Shown: one piece after another, positions 1 through 7,930 of the stretch | How positions within the stretch are numbered: the stretch's first letter is position 1 | Layout of the letters: each line of letters starts with the position of its first letter | Origin: Ruminococcaceae bacterium UBA7075 | GTDB taxonomy: Bacteria; Bacillota; Clostridia; Oscillospirales; Acutalibacteraceae | Direction: 5' to 3' | Assembly: GCA_002493635.1 (NCBI GenBank) | Contig: DKZL01000027.1 | Location: 1 to 31,534 of the forward strand | Length of the DNA stretch: 31,534 nt | Notes under the pieces: model-generated | What the model saw: only the letters and a program-made list of their open reading frames with translations | Database searches by the model: none | Told to the model about the DNA's origin: nothing | Translations under genes and position numbers: made by a program

Positions 1-11
1 GGATAACCTAA

Positions 12-135
12 AAATATAATAAGAATAGCTTTTTTAAAACTCGGAATCTTAAACGTCCCACCTGATTGCAACAGCAATCAGAAAAAAGGACATATTAAGA
101 CAAGGTTTTGGGACGTCTGGAAGCCGTCCCCTACA
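12..135 (+). repeat. Interspersed intergenic element, locus 1 (partial)
   Basis: This stretch begins with an AT-rich leader (ATAATAAGAATAGCTT) that closely resembles the one at 6203. It then has a perfect 8-bp hairpin (CTGATTGC at 62-69 with GCAATCAG at 74-81) and a 21-nt palindrome at 110-130 (GGGACG...CGTCCC) followed by CTACA. The outer segments CGTCCCA (54-60) and GGGACG (110-115) can also pair. The same palindrome core occurs inverted at 31465-31485. It is one member of the repeat family described in the findings. No gene is visible here. Confidence 0.6.
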
Positions 136-193
136 TAGAACTTATTTAAGGTTATGTTTGTTGTTACTCCAACATCTGTTATAAAACCAAAAC

Positions 194-220
194 AAAAAAG
201 CGACTGCATTATGCAATCGC
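194..220 (-). terminator. Intrinsic terminator of the tRNA operon
   Basis: Read on the minus strand, GCGATTGCA pairs with TGCAGTCGC (200-220) and a run of T follows at 194-199. It starts one base after the CCA end of the tRNA-Leu gene, as expected for the end of this transcript. Confidence 0.85.
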
Positions 221-221
221 T

Positions 222-309
222 TGGTGCCGGTGACCGGACTTGAACCGGTACGGAGTATTAGTCCGAGGGATTTTAAGTCCCTTGTGTCTGCCTATTCCAC
301 CACACCGGC
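222..309 (-). tRNA. tRNA-Leu (UAA)
   Basis: The minus strand folds as a class II tRNA with a long variable arm. The acceptor stem is GCCGGTG/CACCGGC, the discriminator is A and the CCA end is encoded (222-224). The anticodon loop holds TTAA with anticodon TAA, and the T-arm reads GGTTCAAGTCC. It is the last gene of a three-tRNA transcript. Confidence 0.95.
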
Positions 310-319
310 ATATAAAGTT

Positions 320-394
320 TGGTGACCCGGACGAGAATCGAACTCGTGTTACCGCCGTGAAAGGGCGGTGTCTTAACCGCTTGACCACCGGGCC
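320..394 (-). tRNA. tRNA-Glu (UUC)
   Basis: The minus strand begins GGCCCGGTGGTCAAGCGG and ends CCGGGTCACCA, forming the acceptor stem with an encoded CCA end. The anticodon stem CCGCC/GGCGG encloses loop CTTTCAC, giving anticodon TTC. It lies between the Met and Leu tRNAs with short spacers. Confidence 0.95.
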
Positions 395-399
395 AGATA

Positions 400-476
400 T
401 GGTAGCGGAAATAGGACTTGAACCTACGACACCCTGGGTATGAACCAAGTGCTCTAGCCAGCTGAGCTATTCCGCC
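400..476 (-). tRNA. tRNA-Met (CAU), probably elongator
   Basis: The minus strand begins GGCGGAATAGCTCAGCTGG and ends TTCCGCTACCA with an encoded CCA end. The anticodon loop TTCATAC gives anticodon CAT. The paired first base of the acceptor stem and the D-arm are typical of an elongator Met tRNA. A CAU anticodon could also be an Ile tRNA modified by TilS, which sequence inspection alone does not exclude. It is the first gene of the tRNA operon. Confidence 0.9.
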
Positions 477-511
477 ATGTCATTTGCTAATACTCGAAAT
501 CAGCAAGACTA

Positions 512-540
512 ATTATAATGCATAAAGAGCGTTTTGTCAA
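512..540 (-). promoter_or_regulatory. Consensus sigma-A promoter of the tRNA operon
   Basis: On the minus strand there is TTGACA (535-540), a 17-bp spacer and TATAAT (512-517), a perfect match to the vegetative consensus. It lies 35 bp upstream of tRNA-Met. Confidence 0.9.
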
Positions 541-550
541 CACTTTTTTT

Positions 551-672
551 AAATTTTTTGGACGCTTCATAAGTTTTGTTTAAAATATAGTGTTTGAATT
601 CCGAAGATTTACTTTGTTTTTATGGTGAACAGCATACTTTTCTTGTTATAGTCCGTAGGGAACGACATTGAA
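551..672 (+). repeat. Interspersed intergenic element, locus 2 (left part)
   Basis: This copy starts AATTTTTTGGACGCTTCATA, then AAGTTTTGTTTAAAAT, CCGAAGATTTACTTTG and TATGGTGAACAGCATAC, and ends with CGTAGGGAACGAC (654-666). The same blocks in the same order are found at 15609 on the plus strand and at 29577 on the minus strand. It stops a few bases short of the spoVAE stop codon, so the right half seems lost. Its CCGAAG hairpin is eroded, with CTTTG in place of CTTCGG. Confidence 0.7.
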
Positions 673-676
673 AAAA

Positions 677-1033
677 TCACAGCTTATCTCCCGGTTTGGT
701 GCAGAGGGCGGCAATGAGCGCAAAGAATACAGCCGCAGCAATTCCTGCCGAGGCACTTGTAAGACCGCCGGTTAAAATTCCGAGAGCTCCGTCCTGCTTC
801 AGTGCTTCCTGCACTCCCTCACACATAAGATTGCCGAATCCGCAGATTGGTACGCTTGCACCTGCTCCTGCAAAATCAACAAGAGGTTTATAAAGTCCGA
901 ATGCTCCCAGAATTACGCCTGCCACTACAAAGCTTGTTAAAATTCTTGCAGGAGTGAGCTTGGTCTTGTCAATAAGAAGCTGTCCGACAACACAAATCAG
1001 TCCGCCAACCCAGAATGCGTTTAAGTAATCCAT
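677..1033 (-). CDS. spoVAE: Stage V sporulation protein AE (SpoVAE)
   Basis: This 118-residue hydrophobic protein matches the SpoVAE/SpoVAEb family. Recognisable parts are the N-terminal VGGLICVVGQLLIDKTKLTP segment, the central LYKPLVDFAGAGASVPICGFG and a C-terminal membrane segment. SpoVA proteins sit in the inner membrane of the developing spore and help move calcium dipicolinate. The start ATG has a good ribosome binding site (AAGGAG, 7 nt upstream). In many spore formers the gene follows spoVAC and spoVAD. Here no other spoVA gene is adjacent and it appears monocistronic. A possible forespore sigma-factor promoter lies upstream. Its presence suggests a sporulating organism. The family call is confident; the role in this organism is inferred. 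Confidence 0.9.
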   Translation of the reverse strand: MDYLNAFWVGGLICVVGQLLIDKTKLTPARILTSFVVAGVILGAFGLYKPLVDFAGAGASVPICGFGNLMCEGVQEALKQDGALGILTGGLTSASAGIAAAVFFALIAALCTKPGDKL

Positions 1034-1068
1034 AGAAATTCTCCTTATAAGTGTTATTTAATTAAGAG

Positions 1069-1098
1069 TATTATTTGCAAAAATTGCTTAAAAATTCA
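1069..1098 (-). promoter_or_regulatory. Possible sigma-F/sigma-G promoter of spoVAE
   Basis: On the minus strand TGAATT (1093-1098) and AATAATA (1069-1075) are separated by 17 bp. They match the forespore sigma-G consensus (TGAATA, CATACTA) at 5 of 6 and 5 of 7 positions, and the site lies about 35 bp upstream of the spoVAE start. The region is AT-rich, so a chance match is possible. Confidence 0.4.
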
Positions 1099-1164
1099 TA
1101 ATAAAATTTCTTTATGTGATAGCGAATTGAACTTTTGTGTTTATTAAATGATTTTTTTAAAAAA

Positions 1165-1204
1165 ATACTACACAAATTGGATTTTTTGTAGTATAATCTA
1201 TAAT
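1165..1204 (+). promoter_or_regulatory. Promoter with overlapping palindrome, possible operator
   Basis: Two overlapping promoters can be drawn: TACACA (1169-1174), 17 bp, TATAAT (1192-1197), or TTGGAT (1177-1182), 16 bp, TATAAT (1199-1204). An inverted repeat (ATACTACA at 1165-1172 with TGTAGTAT at 1187-1194, extendable to 11 of 12 symmetric positions) straddles the -35 and -10 boxes. That is a typical position for a repressor site. It precedes the ABC operon. No regulator gene is adjacent, so the binding protein is unknown. Confidence 0.5.
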
Positions 1205-1271
1205 GTTTTAATGTGCGTTCTGTTCAATTAAGCACAAAATATGTAAGTATAAAACAAGGAGTGAATGTCAG

Positions 1272-2225
1272 GTGATTGAAGTTGCCAATCTTACCAAATG
1301 TTATGGTGACATAAAAGCAGTTGACAATATCAGCTTTACCGTTGAAACAGGAGAAATTCTCGGATTTCTCGGTCCGAACGGTGCCGGTAAGTCAACAACA
1401 ATGAATATGATAACAGGCTACATATCTTCAACAAGCGGTACTGTTACAATTGACGGAAGTGAAATTTTGGAGGATCCGAAGAATGCTAAGAGTAAAATCG
1501 GATATCTTCCCGAAATTCCTCCTCTCTATATTGATATGACAGTAAGAAAATATCTGGAGTTTATGTTTGACCTCAAGGGGGTAAAACTTCCTAAAAAAGA
1601 GCATATAGACGAAGTAATGCGCCTTGTACGCATTACCGATAAGGCTGACAGAATCATCAAGAATCTTTCAAAAGGTTATCGTCAGCGTGTGGGTTTTGCT
1701 CAGGCATTGCTCGGCAATCCTCCAGTGCTTATCTTAGACGAGCCGACGGTAGGTCTTGACCCGAGTCAGATTATTGAAATCCGTAAACTTATAAAAAGTC
1801 TCGGAAAAAAGCATACGGTGATTTTTTCTTCTCACGTGCTTTCCGAAATTTCTGCAACCTGCGACAGAATACTTGTAATCAACGAGGGAAAGATTGTTGC
1901 CGACGCAAAGACAGACCAGCTGTCTGTTGTAAACTCAGGTCAGCAGAAGCTCTCGCTTGTTGTTGAGGGTACAAGCTCGTCTATAACCTCTGAGCTTAAC
2001 AATATTCCGTCTGTCAAAAAGGTTTCAAAACAGCAGGATACGGGCGAGAATACTGCTAAATATATTGTTTTCTATGATCAGGATGCTGATATCCGCCGTG
2101 AGGTGTTCAACGCTATGGCTCGTAATAATACCCCGATTCTTGATATGCAGTCGGGCAATGAAACACTTGAGGATATGTTCCTTAAGCTGACATCTTCTAA
2201 TTATGCGAAGGGAGGCAAAAGATAA
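1272..2225 (+). CDS. ABC transporter ATP-binding protein (GldA-like)
   Basis: This 317-residue protein is the ATPase of an ABC-2 type transporter. Walker A is GPNGAGKST (34-42), the signature is LSKGY (132-136), Walker B is LILDEP (153-158) and the switch histidine is H188. E81 stands at the Q-loop position, as is common in drug or polysaccharide exporters. A C-terminal extension of about 90 residues follows the ATPase domain. The start is GTG, 10 nt after an AAGGAG site; a nearer upstream GTG at 1261 runs into a stop at once. The stop overlaps the next start (TAATG), indicating translational coupling with the permease. Genes of this set are often named after the Bacteroidetes gliding proteins GldA, GldF and GldG, but in Firmicutes the substrate is unknown. 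A gliding role is not implied. Confidence 0.9.
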   Translation: MIEVANLTKCYGDIKAVDNISFTVETGEILGFLGPNGAGKSTTMNMITGYISSTSGTVTIDGSEILEDPKNAKSKIGYLPEIPPLYIDMTVRKYLEFMFDLKGVKLPKKEHIDEVMRLVRITDKADRIIKNLSKGYRQRVGFAQALLGNPPVLILDEPTVGLDPSQIIEIRKLIKSLGKKHTVIFSSHVLSEISATCDRILVINEGKIVADAKTDQLSVVNSGQQKLSLVVEGTSSSITSELNNIPSVKKVSKQQDTGENTAKYIVFYDQDADIRREVFNAMARNNTPILDMQSGNETLEDMFLKLTSSNYAKGGKR

Positions 2226-2929
2226 TGGGTGCTATTCTTAAAAGAGAACTTTCGGCTTACTTTAATTCAGCTATCGCTTATGTCGTAATGGCTGTATACT
2301 TTTTCTTTGCCGGTTTGTATTTTTATTTCTATTGCTTTGAGAGCAACACAACAAGTCTGACAGGCGTTTTTAATAATATGATTTATATAATCCTTTTCCT
2401 TGTTCCGATTATCACAATGAAGAGCTTTGCAGAGGAAAAACGTCAGAAAACCGATCAAGCACTGCTTACTGCCCCTGTAAATCTTACGGAAATCGTAATG
2501 GGCAAATTTTTGGGTGCATATATCCTTTATGCAATATGCTCAGTAATCTTTCTTGTTTTTGCAGTGGTTATTTCATTCTTTGCCGCACCGAGCTGGAGCG
2601 TTATCCTGTGTACCTTTATAGGAGTTCTTCTTTTCGGCGCTGCTTTGATTGCAATTAATATTTTTATTTCTGTTCTTACTGAAAGTATGATTGTTGCTGC
2701 AATCTTCGGTATGGCTGTGGGTTTTGTCATTCTTATGATGAGCACATTTACAAGTGTTATTCCGTTCGAGTGGCTTTCCGCAGCACTTGAAAAAATTAAT
2801 TTCATCACATATTATGTAAACTTCTCTTATGGTTTGCTTAATATTACAGATATTGTATTTTTCTTGAGTTTTGCTGCACTGTTTATTTTCTTTACAGTAC
2901 GTGTGCTTGAGAAAAGACGCTGGAGCTAA
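2225..2929 (+). CDS. ABC-2 type permease (GldF-like)
   Basis: This 234-residue integral membrane protein has about six membrane-spanning segments. It starts MGAILKRELSAYFNSAIAYV, the typical beginning of ABC-2 permeases, and carries the cytoplasmic motif MKSFAEEKRQKTDQ after the second segment, seen in the GldF/NosY group. It is the membrane partner of the upstream ATPase. The genes overlap by one base, and the next gene starts 14 bp downstream after a GGGAGG site. Substrate and direction cannot be read from sequence; export or an envelope function is most likely. Confidence 0.88.
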   Translation: MGAILKRELSAYFNSAIAYVVMAVYFFFAGLYFYFYCFESNTTSLTGVFNNMIYIILFLVPIITMKSFAEEKRQKTDQALLTAPVNLTEIVMGKFLGAYILYAICSVIFLVFAVVISFFAAPSWSVILCTFIGVLLFGAALIAINIFISVLTESMIVAAIFGMAVGFVILMMSTFTSVIPFEWLSAALEKINFITYYVNFSYGLLNITDIVFFLSFAALFIFFTVRVLEKRRWS

Positions 2930-2943
2930 GGGAGGTTGACAAA

Positions 2944-4563
2944 ATGAGTGAAGAAAAAAATCTTAACAATCTTAACGCTTCAGAAGAAACTGTAAAGAAT
3001 ACAGTGACTGAGGAAGTAAAAGAAACAGCTCAGACAGAGGCTGATAAAAAATCCAAGAAGAAAAACAAAAAGAGTAAAAACGATAAGGACGGCGGAGTAA
3101 AAGCATTTTTAAAGTCAAGAAAGGCAAGACACGGCTCTGTTGCAATAGGAATTGTTGTTGCAGTTATCGCAATTGTGATTGTACTTAATATAATCTGCTC
3201 ACTGCTTGTAGACCGTTTTCCGAATCTCAGGATTGATATGACTGCAAACAGCTCATATGCTTTGCAGGAGGACACTGTAGACTATGTTTCACATCTTTCA
3301 AAAGATGTAAAGGTTACAATCCTTATGAACAAGGATGTCTTTGAAAGCGGCGGTTCATATATGGTGCAGGCTGACAATCTTCTTGAAAAAATGGAGAGCA
3401 GTTCAGACGGCAAGCTGAAAATTGCCTATGTTGACCTCACGGAAAACCCAACTTTCACTTCAAAATATACCGATATTAACTGGACTGATTCAAGCACAAA
3501 ACATCTGATGTTGGTTGAATGCGGCAATCAGTACAAGGTGTTAGAGCTTGAAGACTGCTTTGAATATGATGAGCAGGCATATGCTTATCAAGGCACTCTT
3601 CAAATCACAGGCTCAAAGGTTGAACAGGCTGTTGTAACTTCAATACTCAATGTTACGACAGATGATAAGGTTGTAGTCGATATGATTACAGGTAACAACG
3701 AACAGGATTATTCGGCAATCAAGACTTTGCTTGACAACAACGCCTATAAGGTGAATGAAATTTCACTTGCAACACAGGACCTTGAGGAGGACGCAACTAT
3801 TGCAGTTCTGTTTGCTCCTTCTGTTGACCTTGATGAGGCGGCTGTTTCAAAACTTTCAGGCTGGCTTGAAAACGATGGAGAGTATGGTAGAACTCTTGTT
3901 TATGTTCCTACAGCAGATATGCCGTCAACCCCTAATCTTAACGAGCTTTTAAATGAGTGGGGAATGTCAGTTGACACCGGATATGTATTTGAAACCAGCG
4001 GAGACCACCTTGTTTCAAACAGCTCACCGTATGCATTCCTTGTTGATTACACAAACTATTATAAAGACGGACTCAAAAATTCAGGTATTCCGGTTGTTGT
4101 TTCCGACGCACACGCAATTAATGTGACAGACGAAAACACAGCTCACGCAATTCTGAATACATCTTCAAGTGCAGGCATTTATCCGCTGGACGCAGAAGAA
4201 GGATGGGATTACAACGACGCTATCACAGGCGAGCCAATTTGTGTGGCTGCTGAGGGCGTCAAGAGCAACACTAATGAGCAGGAATCAAAACTTGTTGTAT
4301 TCGGTTCATATGTAATGTTCAATTCAAATATTATGAGCTATAACAGCTACAATAACTCTGCATACCTTATGAATATTATGAACACTGTTTCGGGCAAGGA
4401 CGACACAGGTATCACCATTGAAACAAAGTCAATGGAAAGCACAGAGCTTGGTGTGTCTGATGTTGCAACCAGAAGCGTTATTATGGTTATTTTTGTAATC
4501 ATTATTCCAATCGCAGTTATAGTTATCGGTCTTGTGTTCTGGATTCGCAGGAGGAATAAATAA
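2944..4563 (+). CDS. GldG-family ABC transporter auxiliary protein
   Basis: This 539-residue protein has a charged, lysine-rich cytoplasmic N-terminus (about residues 1-64), one membrane segment near residues 68-92, a large extracytoplasmic region and a second membrane segment close to the C-terminus (about 510-532), ending RRRNK. The layout and the start of the outer domain (RFPNLRIDMTANSSYALQED) fit the GldG / ABC-type auxiliary domain family. These proteins accompany GldA/GldF-type transporters and are thought to act in the membrane complex. The order ATPase, permease, GldG, DUF4340 supports one operon. Its stop overlaps the start of the next gene (TAATG). Molecular function is unknown. 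Confidence 0.85.
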   Translation: MSEEKNLNNLNASEETVKNTVTEEVKETAQTEADKKSKKKNKKSKNDKDGGVKAFLKSRKARHGSVAIGIVVAVIAIVIVLNIICSLLVDRFPNLRIDMTANSSYALQEDTVDYVSHLSKDVKVTILMNKDVFESGGSYMVQADNLLEKMESSSDGKLKIAYVDLTENPTFTSKYTDINWTDSSTKHLMLVECGNQYKVLELEDCFEYDEQAYAYQGTLQITGSKVEQAVVTSILNVTTDDKVVVDMITGNNEQDYSAIKTLLDNNAYKVNEISLATQDLEEDATIAVLFAPSVDLDEAAVSKLSGWLENDGEYGRTLVYVPTADMPSTPNLNELLNEWGMSVDTGYVFETSGDHLVSNSSPYAFLVDYTNYYKDGLKNSGIPVVVSDAHAINVTDENTAHAILNTSSSAGIYPLDAEEGWDYNDAITGEPICVAAEGVKSNTNEQESKLVVFGSYVMFNSNIMSYNSYNNSAYLMNIMNTVSGKDDTGITIETKSMESTELGVSDVATRSVIMVIFVIIIPIAVIVIGLVFWIRRRNK

Positions 4564-6107
4564 TGAAAAATAAAAAGAATAAGATAATTTTATTAATTGT
4601 TGCTGCTGCAGTGGTTGTGCTTGTGGGAGTTCTGCTCCTGCTCATCTTCCTGCCGAAAGACGGTGCATCAGGAACTGCAACTTATGATGAAGGCGTAAAG
4701 ATGTCTGTCAATGTTGACGAGAACGGCGTTCATCAGGCTCAGATTATAACCAACGAAAAAGGCGAGATTGACAACAACAGCTATGGTACACTTCTTGAGT
4801 ATTATCCTGCCAATATCAATAAAATTCACGTTGAAAACAGTAAAGGTACATTTGATGTGTTGTCTGAAACTCCCACAAATGAAAACGGCGAAACTGAAGC
4901 AACAATTTACACAATCAAGGGATATGAGGACTTTGATTTGCAGGCAGGCATTGCAGATGAAATTGCCAATGCAGCTGCGGCTCTTGACTTTACAAAGGTC
5001 ATCAGCCTTGACGGCAAAAATTCTTCTGATTACGGATTTGATAAGCCGACTGCAACCATAACGGTTTATTTTGATGACGACACAAGCGCAGTAATTATTG
5101 TGGGCGATAACGCTCCGCAGGATGCAGGCGCATACATCAAATTCGGCAACAGTGACACAGTTTATTTTGTAACGGTTGATTCAGTTTCAGCGTTCAGCTA
5201 CGGACTTACAGATATGTTTAGTTTGGCAATCAATGATTCTGCGACCGACACGAATAACAGTCAGGCAAAGAGCATCACTCTCGGCGGAACTCACCTCGAC
5301 AAAGAAATTGTAATCGAACCCAATACAAATTCTGATATTTCAGCTTCTTACGCTATGTCAGCACCTGTAGAGGCGTACGCTTCCGAAGCAGCTTCCAGTA
5401 ATGTTGAAGGCGATATAAGAGGATTGTATGCTACAAGTGTTCAGATGGTTAATCCGTCAGACGCTCAGCTCAAGGAGCTTGGACTCGACAATCCGTATGC
5501 AACCGTTAAGGCGGTATATCCCGATACAACCATTGAGCTTATAGCTGCAAAGCCCGACAGCGAGGGCACTGTAAGTATGATGATAAAGGGCGGAAATGTT
5601 GTATATCAGATTGGCAAGGACAGCGTTACCTGGGTTGAGGTAACTTTCGATGAAATGCTCAGCGAGTATATGCTGTCGCCTTCAATGGTGTCACTTTCAA
5701 AGATGACGGTAAATGACGGCAAGAAGAACTATGAATTTGTTTTTAGCTCAACAACAAGCACCGAAAAAGATGAAGAGGACAGCGAAACAACCTCAACCAC
5801 CACAACGGTAAAATACGGTGACAAGGAAATTGACCTCGGAAACTTTTCAACATATTTCCAGAATGTTACACTTATTACCCGTGCGGACGGTGACACAGAA
5901 AGTTTCAGCGGAAACCCTGTACTTTCGGTAAAATATGATTTTACATCGGGTGACAGCGAAACAGTCAGCTTTTACAACACAGGTAACGAGCGTTATCTTG
6001 CGGTAGTAAACGGACAAGCTATCGGTCATGTCTATAAGGCAGGTATCAACAAGCTGGTAAACCAGACTTCACAGATTGCCGGCAACGAACAGGTTGATGC
6101 ATTTTAA
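4563..6107 (+). CDS. DUF4340-domain membrane-anchored protein
   Basis: This 514-residue protein has a short basic N-terminus, one membrane anchor (about residues 8-30) and a long extracytoplasmic region. It contains two similar segments of the form SxYGFDKPTATITVYFDD (near 155-175) and LKELGLDNPYATVKAVYPD (near 305-325), followed by a GDNAPQDAGAYIKF-like stretch. This is the pattern of DUF4340 proteins, which follow GldG in this cassette. An acidic and Thr/Ser-rich insertion lies near residues 400-420. It is the last gene of the operon, and a strong hairpin terminator follows 18 bp after the stop. Function is unknown. Confidence 0.8.
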   Translation: MKNKKNKIILLIVAAAVVVLVGVLLLLIFLPKDGASGTATYDEGVKMSVNVDENGVHQAQIITNEKGEIDNNSYGTLLEYYPANINKIHVENSKGTFDVLSETPTNENGETEATIYTIKGYEDFDLQAGIADEIANAAAALDFTKVISLDGKNSSDYGFDKPTATITVYFDDDTSAVIIVGDNAPQDAGAYIKFGNSDTVYFVTVDSVSAFSYGLTDMFSLAINDSATDTNNSQAKSITLGGTHLDKEIVIEPNTNSDISASYAMSAPVEAYASEAASSNVEGDIRGLYATSVQMVNPSDAQLKELGLDNPYATVKAVYPDTTIELIAAKPDSEGTVSMMIKGGNVVYQIGKDSVTWVEVTFDEMLSEYMLSPSMVSLSKMTVNDGKKNYEFVFSSTTSTEKDEEDSETTSTTTTVKYGDKEIDLGNFSTYFQNVTLITRADGDTESFSGNPVLSVKYDFTSGDSETVSFYNTGNERYLAVVNGQAIGHVYKAGINKLVNQTSQIAGNEQVDAF

Positions 6108-6124
6108 TTAAACAATTAATATTC

Positions 6125-6160
6125 AAAAGGCAGACACTTTGTATAGAGTGTTTGCCTTTT
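6125..6160 (+). terminator. Terminator of the ABC operon
   Basis: AAAAGGCAGACACT (6125-6138) pairs with AGTGTTTGCCTTTT (6147-6160) with one G-T pair and an 8-nt loop. The last bases form the U-tract. It follows the DUF4340 gene directly. Confidence 0.8.
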
Positions 6161-6202
6161 AGCGTTAAGTATTTTTTGTTTGTATCAAAAGCCGGAATAA
6201 AA

Positions 6203-6461
6203 AATAATAAAAATAGCTTCTTAAAAAATTTGGAGTTTTAGAGTATTACCGAAGTTATCTGTTGGTGTGTAGGGAACGGTCTTGACCGTTCCGCAAAATC
6301 AGCAGATGGTAATAAAGTAACGGAACAGTCAAGACTGTTCCCTACAAATGTTAAAGGAAAAATATGCTGTTTTCTGTTAAGTTAAAGTATACCTTCGGGT
6401 CGCAAAAACTCCGTGATACTGCATTATACAACATATTAAAACTTATATGTCGGTGAAAAAA
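6203..6461 (+). repeat. Interspersed intergenic element, locus 3
   Basis: The copy contains an AT-rich leader (ATAATAAAAATAGCTT, like position 12) and a 26-bp inverted repeat, 6268-6293 with 6321-6346 (24 of 26 matching). Each arm holds its own perfect 9-bp hairpin. After it come AATGTTAAAG (6347-6356, also at 15779-15788) and a right-hand module ending CTTATATGTCGGTGAAAAAA. The right end runs into the 3' end of the minus-strand HAD gene, so the last codons of that gene (encoding FSPTYKF) lie inside the repeat. Most of the 328-bp gap between genes is this element. Confidence 0.75.
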
Positions 6462-7275
6462 TTTTTTCAATCAGTGCGGCAACTCCGTCATCTTCGTTTG
6501 ACGGTACTATAAGTTGTGCGTGCTGTTTACAGCTTTTAACTGCGTTCTGCACAGCAACGCCCAAACCTGCCCACTCAATCATATCTGCGTCATTGTCGGC
6601 GTTTCCACAGGTTGCAACGGAGCTCTTGTCGATATTAAGTTCATTGCAGAGCCATTTTAAGGCAGAAGCTTTGCCGGCATTTTTGTCCATAAACTCCATA
6701 AAGTCGGGAGTGGAGGACGTTATGTAGAATTTGTCAGTATTATTTTCAATTTTATCCCATAACATTTTAAGGACGGCAGGATTATGCTCAATAATTTCTA
6801 TGCTGTCCAGCTCTGCTTTGTGTTCAAGGATAAATGACTTCATATCTTCAATATGTCCGTGTGCCGAGCGGACGTAATCCACATAATCCTCATGGCATCC
6901 GTATTTTATGGGATCGTCTGAATATCTTTTGTCTGTATATGTCAGACCGTCAATAAAGGCTTCAAGAATTAAATCGTAAGGCTCAATGATTCCGAGCAGC
7001 TTGACCACTTCGTTTTCGTCAAGCAGAAAGCGGCGAATGCATTTTCCGTTTTTGTCATATACGGCAGAGCCGTTTGATGCAATGACATAGTCGATTCCTT
7101 CAATTTCTAAAATCTGTTTTGGCATTGTTCCGTACGGTCTTCCGCTTGCCACAACCACAATAATACCGTTTGCTATTGCCTTTTCAATGGATTGCCTGAC
7201 TTTTGCAGATAGCGTGTTGTTGTTTCGCATTGTTGTGCCGTCAATATCAAGAGCAAGAAGTTTTATGCTGTTCAT
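6436..7275 (-). CDS. Cof-type HAD-superfamily phosphatase
   Basis: This 279-residue protein is a class IIB (Cof/YbiV-type) HAD hydrolase. Motif I is LALDIDGTTM with nucleophile D10 and D12, motif II is ASGRPYGTM, the motif III lysine lies in GKASALKWL, and motif IV is CGNADNDADMIEWAGLGVAV. Such enzymes dephosphorylate sugar phosphates or nucleotides; the substrate is unknown. The start was placed at 7275, not an upstream ATG at 7311, because an ACGAGG site sits just before it and the protein then begins MNSIKLLALD, as usual in the family. The upstream start would also overlap nth. It follows nth by 10 bp and is probably cotranscribed. Its extreme C-terminus is written over a repeat element. 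Confidence 0.88.
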   Translation of the reverse strand: MNSIKLLALDIDGTTMRNNNTLSAKVRQSIEKAIANGIIVVVASGRPYGTMPKQILEIEGIDYVIASNGSAVYDKNGKCIRRFLLDENEVVKLLGIIEPYDLILEAFIDGLTYTDKRYSDDPIKYGCHEDYVDYVRSAHGHIEDMKSFILEHKAELDSIEIIEHNPAVLKMLWDKIENNTDKFYITSSTPDFMEFMDKNAGKASALKWLCNELNIDKSSVATCGNADNDADMIEWAGLGVAVQNAVKSCKQHAQLIVPSNEDDGVAALIEKIFSPTYKF

Positions 7276-7285
7276 ATATACCTCG

Positions 7286-7912
7286 TTATATTTTCTTTTT
7301 GCAGAATTCATTCATACAACAGTTTTCACACATAGGCTTGCGTGCCTGACAAATCGCCCTTCCGTGCAGTACCAGACGATGACAAAAATCGTTGCTCTCC
7401 TCCGGCGGCAGAAGGTCACGCAGGGCAAATTCGATTTTTTTCTGATCTTTAAGGTCGTGCAGACCAAGCCTGTGAGTGATGCGTATGCAGTGGGTGTCTA
7501 CAACAACGGCAGGCTTGTGAAAAATATCGCCGCAAACCAGATTGGCGGTTTTCCTGCCTATGCCGGGCAGCTTTGTCAAATCATCAATGTTGTCGGGTAC
7601 AACTCCGCCGAATTTATCACGCAGCATTTGTGCCATTGCGACAATATCTCGTGACTTTGTCTTGTACAGTCCGCAGCTTTTTATGTATTCTGCAACCTCT
7701 TCTTCGGTTGCTTCGGCAAAATCATCAACGGTTTTAAAGCGTTCAAAAAGCGCAGGAGTAACAATATTTACCCTCGCATCCGTGCACTGAGCCGCAAGCC
7801 TTGTGGCAATCAACAGCTGAAGAGGGTCTGTATATATCAGTGAGCAAATTGCGTCGGGATATTCTTTTTTCAGAGCCTTGACAGCATTTTCTGCAATTTG
7901 TTTTTTAGTCAC
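7286..7912 (-). CDS. nth: Endonuclease III (Nth)
   Basis: This 208-residue protein is a base-excision repair DNA glycosylase and AP lyase for oxidised pyrimidines. The helix-hairpin-helix LPGIGRKTANLV contains catalytic lysine K121, and VVVDTHCIRITHRLGL supplies catalytic D139. The C-terminal iron-sulfur cluster ligands are C188, C195, C198 and C204 in the usual C-x6-C-x2-C-x5-C spacing. I place the start at a GTG (7912), because a GAGGTG ribosome binding site lies 6 nt upstream. A GTG three codons earlier would be inside that site. Length and residue numbering agree with the family. It is the first gene of a two-gene unit with the HAD phosphatase. Confidence 0.93.
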   Translation of the reverse strand: MTKKQIAENAVKALKKEYPDAICSLIYTDPLQLLIATRLAAQCTDARVNIVTPALFERFKTVDDFAEATEEEVAEYIKSCGLYKTKSRDIVAMAQMLRDKFGGVVPDNIDDLTKLPGIGRKTANLVCGDIFHKPAVVVDTHCIRITHRLGLHDLKDQKKIEFALRDLLPPEESNDFCHRLVLHGRAICQARKPMCENCCMNEFCKKKI

Positions 7913-7930
7913 ATCAATCACCTCAAAAAC

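Noticed and set aside
62..81. Perfect 8-bp hairpin as a possible terminator
   Set aside because: It is followed by A residues on the plus strand and has no T-run after it on the minus strand. It fits better as part of the repeat element.
209..448. Open reading frames on both strands across 209-448
   Set aside because: They lie entirely over the three tRNA genes and their spacers, so they are not protein genes.
1272..6107. Gliding motility function for the GldA/GldF/GldG-type operon
   Set aside because: The names come from Bacteroidetes homologues; in Firmicutes the same gene set occurs without gliding machinery, and nothing here supports motility.
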